DNA from: RGIG9041 sp045541455
GTDB taxonomy: Bacteria > Bacillota > Clostridia > Oscillospirales > QAKW01
Assembly: GCA_045541455.1 (NCBI GenBank)
Contig: JAZQJA010000031.1
Coordinates: 1 to 25,671 of the forward strand
Reading direction: 5' to 3'
Length of the DNA stretch: 25,671 nt
Both the position numbers and the translations under genes were made by a program. Below, piece after piece: positions 9,901 through 16,877 of this stretch. Every line of letters starts with the position of its first letter. The stretch's first letter is position 1. The notes beneath the pieces are model-generated. The model was not told where the DNA came from and did not search any database. It saw only the letters and a list, made by a program, of their open reading frames with translations.

Positions 9901-10155
9901 AGCATCCGGACGCTCATAACGTAAAATTTTAGCCACATATTCTAAAGTGAGTGGCTCCATGTAAATTTTATCGGCAATTGCCTTGTCAGTCATAATTGTT
10001 GCGGGGTTTGAGTTTACAAGAACAACTTCATAACCTTCCTCTTTAAGAGCAAGACATGCCTGTGTACCGGCATAGTCAAATTCAGCGGCTTGACCAATAA
10101 TAATAGGACCTGAGCCTATAACAAGTATTTTTTTGATGTCAGTGCGTTTAGGCAT
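6976..10155 (-). CDS. carB: Carbamoyl-phosphate synthase large subunit CarB
   Basis: A protein of 1059 residues (E. coli 1073), full length, with two homologous ATP-grasp halves. The first half makes carboxyphosphate and carbamate (GSGPIIIGQAAEFDYAG at the N-terminus, then GGTGGGF and EVNPRVSRSSALASKASGYP). The second half phosphorylates carbamate (GSGPIRIGQGVEFDYS, then VLGGRAMQIV and EVNPRSSRTVPFLSK). The C-terminal allosteric MGS-like domain (about 935-1059, with ATHGTAIFL and VINT) is where UMP acts in other bacteria. Both active sites look intact. The start overlaps carA by eight bases, with AGGAGG nine bases upstream. Its partner CarA appears to lack glutaminase activity, so this subunit may be supplied with free ammonia. 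Confidence 0.97.
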   Translation of the reverse strand: MPKRTDIKKILVIGSGPIIIGQAAEFDYAGTQACLALKEEGYEVVLVNSNPATIMTDKAIADKIYMEPLTLEYVAKILRYERPDAIVPGIGGQTGLNLAMQLAKKGILDECQIELLGTNCESIEKAEDRQLFKELCEELGEPILPSIIAHSIEEAAKAAEEIGYPVVLRPAFTLGGTGGGFADNRQELEEITKNALKLSPVTQVLVEKSIKGYKEIEFEVIRDSNDTAIGVCSMENIDPVGIHTGDSIVVAPSQTLTNKEYHLLRDSSLKIIRALKIEGGCNVQFALDPQSFKYYLIEVNPRVSRSSALASKASGYPIAKVTAKIAVGMHLDEIMLEDKPACFEPTLDYIVTKMPRFPFDKFTNANNTLSTQMKATGEVMSIGRTLEESLLKAVRSLETGVCHLYSKKFDSFTTEQLIEYIKNGTDDRYMAIAELMRRKTDLGIIYDATQIDMLFLDKIKNIVEIEKLVKENVGDIDTLYTAKRFGFSDKFISMLWNKTEREIYDLRKANNMFPVYKMIDTCAAEFDRYIPYFYSTYETENESVSSDRKKIVVLGSGPIRIGQGVEFDYSTVHAVMTIKEMGYEAIIINNNPETVSTDYTISDKLYFEPLTVEDVMNIIELEKPLGVIASLGGQTAINLAEPLMEHGVKIIGTDVDAIDKAENRKAFEALLKSLNIPQPKGVAVTKIEDGVAAAEDIGYPVLVRPSFVLGGRAMQIVTNEEMLRHYLKTAVEIDEDKPVLVDKYIVGKEVEVDAICDGKDVFVPGIMELVERTGIHSGDSISVYPSFSISDKVKNTILDYTKKLGIGIGIIGLYNIQFIVDKNDDVYIIEVNPRSSRTVPFLSKSTGFSLADIATKVILGISLKDQGITELYPKEKERWYVKVPAFSFSKLSGLDAYLSPEMKSTGEAIGYDNKFNRALYKALQASGMQLTNYGTILVTIADCDKEEALPLIRRFYNMGFNIEATHGTAIFLKNHGIRTRIRQKLSEGSEEILDSIRQGHVSYVINTRDAGSTGAMSDGHEIRQCAVQNNVTIFTALDTVKVLLDVLEETTMGISTIDM

Positions 10156-11245
10156 TGTTTTTTTCCTCCTGCATCATATCTATAAAAGTGTCAAATAAGT
10201 ATAAACTATCTTGCGGCCCAGGTGCACTCTCAGGGTTGTACTGAACCGAAAAGCAACGGTCTTTTAGGCATCTTACGCCCTCAACCGAATTGTCTAAAAC
10301 ATTTATATGAGTAATTTCAAGATCTGTGCCGTTTAGGCTTTGAGGATCAACAGCATTTGCATGGTTTTGGCTTGTTATTTCAAGTTTGTTATTTAAAATG
10401 TTTTTAACAGGATGGTTACCACCGCTGTGACCTAATTTCATTTTATATATTTTGGCACCGTAAGCCATGCAAATTAGTTCGTGCCCCAAAGCGATACCAA
10501 AAATAGGGTACTTACCACGAAGCTTTTTAATAAGGTCTGTAACTTCAATTATATCCTCAGGGTTTCCCGGGCCATTTGAAATGAGCACACCGTCTGGTTT
10601 CATCGAATCAATTGTTTCAAAATCTGTGTTCCACGGTACAACTGTAACATTACATCTTAATTTGTTAAGACATCTTATGATATTGAGTTTTATTCCGCAG
10701 TCGACAGCGACAACATTAAATTTTGGGTTAGCTGTTCGTGAATACCATCTTTTTGAACAACTTACTTTTGCCACCATATCTTCTGCAAACTGTGTGTTTT
10801 TGATAATTTCAAGGCCTTTTTCGAAAGGCGTATCTATGTCGCAAATCAAAACCTTACAACTACCGTTATCGCGTATACTTCTAGTAAGCATTCGTGTGTC
10901 TATTCCTGATATACCTGGTATATGGTTTTCTTCCATTATTTCAGAAAGTGTTTTTGTATAACGGAAGTTGGAAGGTGAGTCGTTATATTCTCTCACTATA
11001 AAGCCGCCAACACTAAGAATCCTTGATTCAAAGTCATCATCGGCTATACCATAATTACCAATAAGTGGATAGGTCATAACTACCATTTTATTCATACACG
11101 ATGGATTTGACAAAACTTCTTGATAGCCTGCCATGGCAGTGCAAAAAACAAGTTCGCAAACTCTGTCACAATTGTCACCAAAACCGATACCGTAATATTC
11201 AGTTCCGTTTTCAAGAATTATTTTTCTGTTTAATTTTCTATCCAT
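10148..11245 (-). CDS. carA: Carbamoyl-phosphate synthase small subunit CarA, glutaminase residues lost
   Basis: A protein of 365 residues, normal length and fold: an N-terminal CarA domain (GYQEVLSNPS, MTYPLIGNYGI) and a class I glutamine amidotransferase domain (SNGPGNPED, KLGHSGGNHPVKN). Normally it hydrolyses glutamine and channels ammonia to CarB. Here the nucleophile motif GICLGHQ reads GIALGHE (Ala252, codon 10490-10492). The catalytic His of Y-H-P-E is Asn (N337, codon 10235-10237), while the Glu remains. The glutamine-binding NHGF reads NHAN. Compared with E. coli this is C269A, H353N, Q273E, G313A and F314N. I infer an intact structural subunit without glutaminase activity. The ATG at 11245 follows GGAGGG by nine bases; the gene overlaps pyrC by 16 bases and carB by eight. 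Confidence 0.93.
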   Translation of the reverse strand: MDRKLNRKIILENGTEYYGIGFGDNCDRVCELVFCTAMAGYQEVLSNPSCMNKMVVMTYPLIGNYGIADDDFESRILSVGGFIVREYNDSPSNFRYTKTLSEIMEENHIPGISGIDTRMLTRSIRDNGSCKVLICDIDTPFEKGLEIIKNTQFAEDMVAKVSCSKRWYSRTANPKFNVVAVDCGIKLNIIRCLNKLRCNVTVVPWNTDFETIDSMKPDGVLISNGPGNPEDIIEVTDLIKKLRGKYPIFGIALGHELICMAYGAKIYKMKLGHSGGNHPVKNILNNKLEITSQNHANAVDPQSLNGTDLEITHINVLDNSVEGVRCLKDRCFSVQYNPESAPGPQDSLYLFDTFIDMMQEEKNNA

Positions 11246-12495
11246 GCAATATTTCCCTCCGATATAGTCATTATGCATTTACCGTAAACCTTCTTTTTTT
11301 CAAATGGAGTACATTTACCTTTTGAAAGAAAGTCTGCTGAATTGATAATATAATTTTTTTCCAGATCGAAAACTGTTAGATTAGCTTTACAACCTTTTTT
11401 TATTTGACTGTCAATTCCAAATCTTAATGCCGGAACCACTGACATAATTTCAATAAGTTTTTCGAGCGTTATTATGTTGGTTTTAACAAGTTCTGTATAT
11501 AAAACGGGGAAAGCCGTTTCGATACCCACAATTCCCATAAGGCTGCCTTTTAAGCCTTTTGATTTTTCTTCTTTGGTGTGAGGTGCGTGGTCGGTCGCAA
11601 TCATATCAATAGTACCGTCTTTTATACCCTCAATAAGTGCTTCGCGGTCAGCCTTTGAACGTAACGGAGGGTTCATTTTAAACCTTCCGTCGTCTTCCAG
11701 ACAACTGTCGTCAAGTACAAGATAATGAGGCCCTGTTTCACAGGTAATGTCGACGCCTTCTTTTTTAGCATTTCTGATTATATCGACACTTTCCTTTGTA
11801 GAAATGTGGCATACATGGTATTTGCAGCCGGTTTTTTTAACCAGTTCTATATCTCTTGCTATTTGTTTCCATTCGCTTTCGTTGCATATACCACCTATTT
11901 GGTTTTGCCTTGCAAATTCACAGTCATTTATTGCACCGCCTAAAACCAAATCGTTAACTTCACAATGCGCCGAAATTATTTTTCCCAGCTTTTTTGCGGT
12001 AGTCATTGCGTTAAACATAATTTCATCACTTTGAACACCGCGCCCGTCATCACTGAATCCGGCAACAAATGGAGCCATACCTTCCATATCAGAAAGTTCT
12101 TTTCCTTCTTCGTTTACTGTTATTGAGCCGAACGGTAAGACCTTTATGCAAGCAGTTTTATCAATTTGATTTAGCTGTAATTTCAAATTGTCAACACTAT
12201 CCGGAACAGGTTTTAGATTAGGCATTGAACATACAGCGGTATATCCGCCGTGTGCTGCAGCTTTTGTTCCTGTTTCAATTGTTTCTTTTAAAATAAATCC
12301 CGGTTCTCGAAGATGTACATGCACATCTACAAAACCGGGAAAAATAAATTTATTATTAAAATCAAAAACAATTGTATTGTTGTCACAACAAATAGCAATG
12401 CCTATATCGGAAATTACACCGTTTTTAATAAGAATATCTCTTTTAAAAATTGAATCATCAAGATATACATTTGCATTTTTTAAAAGATAATTCAT
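11230..12495 (-). CDS. pyrC: Dihydroorotase PyrC (type I)
   Basis: A protein of 421 residues from the amidohydrolase superfamily. It cyclises carbamoyl-aspartate to dihydroorotate. Metal ligands are visible: H59 and H61 in DVHVHLREPG, H177 in SAHCE, H230 in CHIST and the catalytic D302 in ATDHAPH. The position of the bridging carboxylated lysine in some dihydroorotases is an Asp here (GFSDDGRG, about 147-154), as in the Bacillus/Aquifex-type enzymes. It is the first gene of the operon. Its ATG follows GGAGG by about five bases and lies only some 25 bases from the predicted transcription start. No leader peptide or attenuator fits in between. Confidence 0.96.
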   Translation of the reverse strand: MNYLLKNANVYLDDSIFKRDILIKNGVISDIGIAICCDNNTIVFDFNNKFIFPGFVDVHVHLREPGFILKETIETGTKAAAHGGYTAVCSMPNLKPVPDSVDNLKLQLNQIDKTACIKVLPFGSITVNEEGKELSDMEGMAPFVAGFSDDGRGVQSDEIMFNAMTTAKKLGKIISAHCEVNDLVLGGAINDCEFARQNQIGGICNESEWKQIARDIELVKKTGCKYHVCHISTKESVDIIRNAKKEGVDITCETGPHYLVLDDSCLEDDGRFKMNPPLRSKADREALIEGIKDGTIDMIATDHAPHTKEEKSKGLKGSLMGIVGIETAFPVLYTELVKTNIITLEKLIEIMSVVPALRFGIDSQIKKGCKANLTVFDLEKNYIINSADFLSKGKCTPFEKKKVYGKCIMTISEGNIAWIEN

Positions 12496-12525
12496 GTAAA
12501 CCTCCGCTTAAATTATATTATTAGT

Positions 12526-12554
12526 ATTATATATTATATAAATTATAATGTCAA
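12526..12554 (-). promoter_or_regulatory. Promoter of the pyr operon
   Basis: On the minus strand TTGACA (complement of 12549-12554), a 17-base spacer and TATAAT (complement of 12526-12531) form a perfect sigma-A consensus. The leader to the pyrC ATG would be about 25 bases, which leaves no room for a PyrR-type attenuator. The 95-base gap between pyrC and the upstream U32 gene holds only this promoter and AT-rich sequence; I see no clear terminator there, so some read-through from the U32 gene is possible. Confidence 0.85.
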
Positions 12555-12590
12555 TATTTGTACTAATATTTTTAATGATAAGAGATTTTA

Positions 12591-14618
12591 TTATTTTATT
12601 TCTTTGTAGTAAAGACCACGTGTAAAATTGTTTTCAAACGGTTTTGATTTCTTGACATTGTCAATAATTTTTCTGCATTCTTCTTTGCTTTCATCAGTGA
12701 AATATAATGTCAGAAAATCCACGTTTTTCAATTGACTTTTTTTATCACCTATATAGATCGGCATAGGGTTTAACAGTCTGCTATATTGTTTATTTTTACA
12801 TAAAATCGTAATTTCGTTTTGATATCTGTCATAAATTTTAGTATTGCCGTCGCAGTTTTGGCAACCTCTCAAAGTTTTGGCAGGACAATTTCTAAATGTC
12901 ATAAGAGGCATTTTACCATAAACAATTAGACCACAAGGTATTACTCGTTTTGTTGAGTTAAACATATCGATTGTACTTTCAAACGATATCTCTGCCATTG
13001 TCAGACCTAGTTTTCTATATTCGTCAAGCGCAATACTGTTAATAATATTTAGTCCAAAACCGCCTAGAATTTTAAAGTCTAGCCGTTTTGCAAGACTTAC
13101 AGCATATATATTGGGTGCATATATAGTATCAACGCCAAGTTCTTTGAGTTTAGCAAGGTCGTTTTCTATATTATTAGGATCAAATAATAATGCGGGTAAC
13201 TCTGCAATAACACGATTTGAATATTTTTGGCAAAGCCAACTGTTATTAAGTAATTCTTTATAATCCAAAATTACTCTGTCTGCTTCGTCGCAAATTTGTT
13301 TTGCATTTTCAAATCTTGCTATTATAAACTGATTGTCTACAAACCGATTTTTAAATTCACTTTCAAAATTAAAAGGGAAGGTGTCATAGGATTTGATTTT
13401 TGAACGTATATTAAGCAGCTTTTCCAATGCTTGCTTTCTAAGTCTGTTGAGTTCAGACATTGATACAGAAAGTCCATTGTTTATATTGGCTCTGAGATCT
13501 TTTAAATAAAAAGGTGTGCCTCCGCATTTTTCAAGGGCTCTTTTAACATTTTCAAAATCAACTTCTCTATTAATGGCTTTTTGCGGGGTTTCGCCTTTGA
13601 CTGTAACAGTATTTATTCCGTCAGAAACGCTCAATTTAATATCGGTATCATACTTTATTTCAATATCCATATCAACCGCTACAAGCGGTACTTCTTTGCG
13701 GTATGAGTTTGCAATTTGTTTTAAAACAGGTGCTGCAGAAACGACATCGTCTTTAGTTCGGTATCCAAACATATTTCTATCGCGCTTTGCAGTAAAATAT
13801 CCGTCAGTAAACCCACTTCTCGAAAAAATAGCTTTTAGTGTGTTTTCGTCAAACTCTTTTCTCAAGATGGCACTTTTGCACGCATTAGTTGCAGCTGCAA
13901 CATATTCAGGACGTTTCATACGTCCTTCTATTTTAAGTGAATCAATACCTATATTTTTAAGTTCGTTTATTTTGTTTATTATGGATAAATCCTTTAGCGA
14001 TAAAGCATATTCACCATTTTGCGATTTAAAGTTAAGTCTGCATGGCTGTGCGCAAAGTCCACGGTTTGCACTGCGCTGACCCAGTACGCTAGACAGATAG
14101 CACTGTCCTGATACTGACATACATAATGCACCGTGAACAAACACTTCAAGTTCAAGATTTGTTGCCTGTCGTATTGATTTTAGTTCATTTGCAGACAATT
14201 CCCGTGCAGGCACAATTCTACTAAATCCCATTTGCTCTAAAATTTTAGCACCTTCTACATTGTGTATGCTCATTTGAGTAGATGCATGAATAGGCATTTC
14301 GGGTACAATCTGTTTGATAAGTCTGTATACTGCAAGATCTTGAACAATAATTGCATCAACCCCGTATTTTGCAAGTTTTTCTATTTCTTCTGCCGCTGAT
14401 TTTAACTCAAAGTTTGTAACAATAGTGTTAAATGTTATATAAACTTTAACACCGCGGGCATGACAATATTCAATCGCTGTTAAAAGCGATTCATTATCGA
14501 AATTGTCAGCGTTACGTCTTGCGTTAAAATTCTGTGTACCAAGATATACTGCATCTGCACCGCTTCTTACCGCAGCAATAAGTTGCTCTTTAGCACCTAC
14601 GGGTGATAAAATTTCCAT
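12591..14618 (-). CDS. U32 peptidase-family protein (RlhA-like architecture)
   Basis: A protein of 675 residues. The N-terminal TIM-barrel half carries the U32 signature EVFVHGALCMSVSGQC at about 158-173 and four conserved cysteines (C166, C173, C189, C193). A middle region matching DUF3656 follows (about 365-480). The C-terminal part has a second cysteine cluster (NCPAK, GC-x2-C, later C: C578, C586, C589, C607). Despite the name, characterised E. coli members hydroxylate RNA: TrhP acts on tRNA U34 and RlhA on 23S rRNA C2501. The length and DUF3656 resemble RlhA, so an RNA-hydroxylation role is plausible but unproven. The ATG at 14618 follows TAGGAG closely; a longer reading from 14648 would run through a terminator stem. 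No own promoter is visible in the 54-base gap after galE. Confidence 0.85.
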   Translation of the reverse strand: MEILSPVGAKEQLIAAVRSGADAVYLGTQNFNARRNADNFDNESLLTAIEYCHARGVKVYITFNTIVTNFELKSAAEEIEKLAKYGVDAIIVQDLAVYRLIKQIVPEMPIHASTQMSIHNVEGAKILEQMGFSRIVPARELSANELKSIRQATNLELEVFVHGALCMSVSGQCYLSSVLGQRSANRGLCAQPCRLNFKSQNGEYALSLKDLSIINKINELKNIGIDSLKIEGRMKRPEYVAAATNACKSAILRKEFDENTLKAIFSRSGFTDGYFTAKRDRNMFGYRTKDDVVSAAPVLKQIANSYRKEVPLVAVDMDIEIKYDTDIKLSVSDGINTVTVKGETPQKAINREVDFENVKRALEKCGGTPFYLKDLRANINNGLSVSMSELNRLRKQALEKLLNIRSKIKSYDTFPFNFESEFKNRFVDNQFIIARFENAKQICDEADRVILDYKELLNNSWLCQKYSNRVIAELPALLFDPNNIENDLAKLKELGVDTIYAPNIYAVSLAKRLDFKILGGFGLNIINSIALDEYRKLGLTMAEISFESTIDMFNSTKRVIPCGLIVYGKMPLMTFRNCPAKTLRGCQNCDGNTKIYDRYQNEITILCKNKQYSRLLNPMPIYIGDKKSQLKNVDFLTLYFTDESKEECRKIIDNVKKSKPFENNFTRGLYYKEIK

Positions 14619-14632
14619 AAAAACTCCTATAT

Positions 14633-14664
14633 AAAAATCCGGAAACAATAGTTTCCGGATTTTT
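14633..14664 (-). terminator. Strong hairpin terminator after galE
   Basis: A perfect 14-bp inverted repeat (14633-14646 with 14651-14664) has a four-base loop. Its GC core TCCGGAAAC is flanked by A and T runs, so it can work on both strands. It lies between the galE stop and the ribosome site of the U32 gene, which begins only 14 bases beyond the stem. Confidence 0.85.
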
Positions 14665-14672
14665 GTTATGCT

Positions 14673-15683
14673 TTATTCAAATCCGTGCGGATTGTTTTTT
14701 TGCCAGTTCCAAAGATCTTTACACATATCGTTAAGATCTCTTGTAGCAACAAAACCGATGTCGCGTTTTGCTTTTTCGGGATCAGCATAAAGTGTTTCAA
14801 CGTCACCGGGACGGCGGTCAACAAACTCATAGGGAATTTCAACACCGCTTGCTTTTTCAAAAGCTTTAACCATATCAAGTACGCTGTAACCTTTACCTGT
14901 ACCAAGGTTGTAAATAAATACACCTGTTTGTTTTTCACTCGCTGCAAGAGCTTTTATATGACCGATAGCAAGGTCTACAACATGTATAAAATCACGCACA
15001 CCTGTTCCGTCGTGTGTATTGTAATCGTTGCCGAAAATTCTGAGTTTTGGCAGTCTGCCGATAGCTACCTGAGATATGTAGGGAGTGAGGTTGTTGGGTA
15101 TGTTTTGCGGATCTTCACCGATTAGTCCGCTTTCATGTGCACCAACAGGGTTAAAGTAACGAAGAAGAGTTACTGTCCAATTATTGTTTGATTTATATAG
15201 GTCAGTAAGCATAATTTCTTGCATAAGTTTTGTCTGACCATAGGGGTTTGTAGCGCCGATAGGGAAGTCTTCTTTAACAGGTACAACCTTTGAATCGCCG
15301 TAAACTGTTGCCGAAGAAGAAAATACGATATTTCTTACATTATGTTCTTCCATTGACTGAATGAGGTTGAGTGTACCACTGATGTTGTTGTGATAATAAA
15401 AAATAGGTTTTTCACAACTTTCACCTACAGCTTTAAGACCTGCAAAGTGAATTACGGCATCAATTTTGTTCTCGTCAAAAATTTTATCGAGCTGGCTTTT
15501 ATTCAGCATGTCAGCTTCATAAAATTTAATTTCTGTTCCTGTAATGGTTTTAATTCTATTGAGAACTTCAGGTTTGCTGTTGTAGAAATTATCAAAAGCG
15601 ATTACTTCGTGTCCCTCTTTGATAAGTTCAACAATAGTATGTGAACCGATGTAGCCGGTTCCGCCGGTGACTAATACTTTCAT
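14673..15683 (-). CDS. galE: UDP-glucose 4-epimerase GalE
   Basis: A protein of 336 residues, full length for the family. It interconverts UDP-glucose and UDP-galactose using tightly bound NAD+, serving galactose use and cell-surface glycan synthesis in the cytoplasm. The Rossmann motif GGTGYIG is at 7-13. The catalytic Ser/Thr region is SSSATVYG (122-129) and the catalytic pair is Y148-x3-K152 (YGQTK). The nucleotide-sugar region includes RYFNPVGAHESGLIGEDP. No Leloir partner (galK, galT) is nearby. It starts 18 bases after the stop of the upstream sensor-like gene, with AGAGG as ribosome site, so both are probably on one transcript. Confidence 0.96.
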   Translation of the reverse strand: MKVLVTGGTGYIGSHTIVELIKEGHEVIAFDNFYNSKPEVLNRIKTITGTEIKFYEADMLNKSQLDKIFDENKIDAVIHFAGLKAVGESCEKPIFYYHNNISGTLNLIQSMEEHNVRNIVFSSSATVYGDSKVVPVKEDFPIGATNPYGQTKLMQEIMLTDLYKSNNNWTVTLLRYFNPVGAHESGLIGEDPQNIPNNLTPYISQVAIGRLPKLRIFGNDYNTHDGTGVRDFIHVVDLAIGHIKALAASEKQTGVFIYNLGTGKGYSVLDMVKAFEKASGVEIPYEFVDRRPGDVETLYADPEKAKRDIGFVATRDLNDMCKDLWNWQKNNPHGFE

Positions 15684-15701
15684 TAATATATACCTCTCTC
15701 A

Positions 15702-16811
15702 TTAAAATACTGTTTTATATTCGCGTATAACCGCGCAAAGCCCTGTGTATAAGTCTGCATATAAGTTGTCATTTTTGGGGTATTTGCTTTGGTCGTAAAG
15801 AACTGTTCTGAGTTTTGCTTTTGGCAAAGTTACGCCCAATTCAAAACCACCTGTCTGTCCAATTTTGGCAAATATGCTTCCTCCGTGTAAGTTTGCAATT
15901 TTACGTATAACAAACAAGCCTGTTCCGGCTTTTGGAATACCATAAGAAGTTTCTTTTATATGTTCGTCGTCAAACAATTTATCAAGTGCAGGACTGTTAT
16001 GTCCGTTATCACTAAATAAAATAGTGTGTTCATTGCCGTTTGTCGATGTTTTGATTTTAATCTTTGTATAGCCTAAAGTATTTTTAATTGAATTTTCTAT
16101 AATGTTACATATCAAGATGTCAAGGTTGTGATAACTTATGCATGTGTTTAGCAAACCTTTACATAAGTCAAGTTCAAACGTTACTTTATTATTTGTTTCA
16201 ATATCCGATATTGCTTTGACCATATAAGAAAGATAAGAATTTAAATCAATATGATAATCGGTCGGTTTTTCAAGATCGTTTGCAGCAAGAATTTCAAGGT
16301 GCTGCATACTTCTACGTATTTTATAAACGTTTGATATAATCTTTTTTGCCCTAGGATCTGTAGAATATTCTTCGCCGATTTCTTTTAAATGAGATATGAT
16401 ACTTGATGTTGAAAACTTAATAGCCTCATTGTGCCTGTGTAATCCAAAATCAATTTCGTATCGTTCAAGTCTACTTAAACATATCGGCTCTGTATTTGAT
16501 ATAAACAGCAGTACATATTCTTCGGCATAAACAGTTGTTGGCACAACAACGCAGCGCTTTGCGCAGTTGTCAATAACATGTAAAAACTCGAATGTAATAG
16601 AAGTTTTGTCTTTTATTGAGTTTTTAATTTTATTAATATAAGGAGTAGACAGAAAGCAAGATAGGGTGGAAAGAGAGTCTTCATCAAGACCCAGTATACT
16701 GCTAGCCTTACGGTTTGCATATATTATTTCTAACTTTGAATCAGCACAGATTACCGGTTCGTCAGTTGCTCTAAACATATTGACAAAATATTTGCGAGAA
16801 CTAAAATCCAT
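15702..16811 (-). CDS. PAS and HATPase sensor kinase-like protein with degenerate motifs
   Basis: A protein of 369 residues without membrane segments. A PAS-like domain is at about 10-105 (EPVICADSKLEIIYANRKA is a typical PAS start). A two-helix dimerisation region (about 118-180) follows, then a GHKL ATPase domain (about 205-335). The N box (CNIIENSIKN, N240) and G2 box (KAGTGLFVIRKIANLHGG, 295-311) are good. The phospho-acceptor box is unusual: HRHNEAIKF (H125/H127) instead of H-E/D-x-x-R. The G1 box has SDNGHNS without the second glycine. No response regulator gene is adjacent. It may be an atypical kinase, a phosphatase or an ATP-binding sensor. The ATG follows AGGAGG by seven bases, and galE lies 18 bases downstream, suggesting co-expression. 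Confidence 0.75.
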   Translation of the reverse strand: MDFSSRKYFVNMFRATDEPVICADSKLEIIYANRKASSILGLDEDSLSTLSCFLSTPYINKIKNSIKDKTSITFEFLHVIDNCAKRCVVVPTTVYAEEYVLLFISNTEPICLSRLERYEIDFGLHRHNEAIKFSTSSIISHLKEIGEEYSTDPRAKKIISNVYKIRRSMQHLEILAANDLEKPTDYHIDLNSYLSYMVKAISDIETNNKVTFELDLCKGLLNTCISYHNLDILICNIIENSIKNTLGYTKIKIKTSTNGNEHTILFSDNGHNSPALDKLFDDEHIKETSYGIPKAGTGLFVIRKIANLHGGSIFAKIGQTGGFELGVTLPKAKLRTVLYDQSKYPKNDNLYADLYTGLCAVIREYKTVF

Positions 16812-16832
16812 CCCTATACCTCCTATTTGAAT

Positions 16833-16861
16833 ATTATATTATAATCTTGTTGGTTTGTAAA
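16833..16861 (-). promoter_or_regulatory. Promoter of the sensor-like gene and galE
   Basis: TTTACA (complement of 16856-16861), a 17-base spacer and TATAAT (complement of 16833-16838) lie in the 66-base gap after the DUF218 gene. The predicted leader is only about 15 bases, so the ribosome site is nearly at the 5' end. Confidence 0.7.
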
Positions 16862-16877
16862 GATATAAAGACTGAAA

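Noticed and set aside
10467..10961. Open plus-strand frame of 164 codons opposite carA
   Set aside because: It is antisense to a clear conserved gene, has no ribosome site and gives no recognisable protein.
12496..12590. PyrR-type attenuator or other leader RNA before pyrC
   Set aside because: The consensus promoter leaves only about 25 leader bases, and no terminator/antiterminator stems are visible.
13516..14079. Open plus-strand frame of 187 codons opposite the U32 gene
   Set aside because: It is a shadow of the conserved minus-strand gene, with no ribosome site and no family features.
14619..14648. Upstream start for the U32 gene
   Set aside because: It would translate through the galE terminator stem, and TAGGAG sits correctly before the ATG at 14618.
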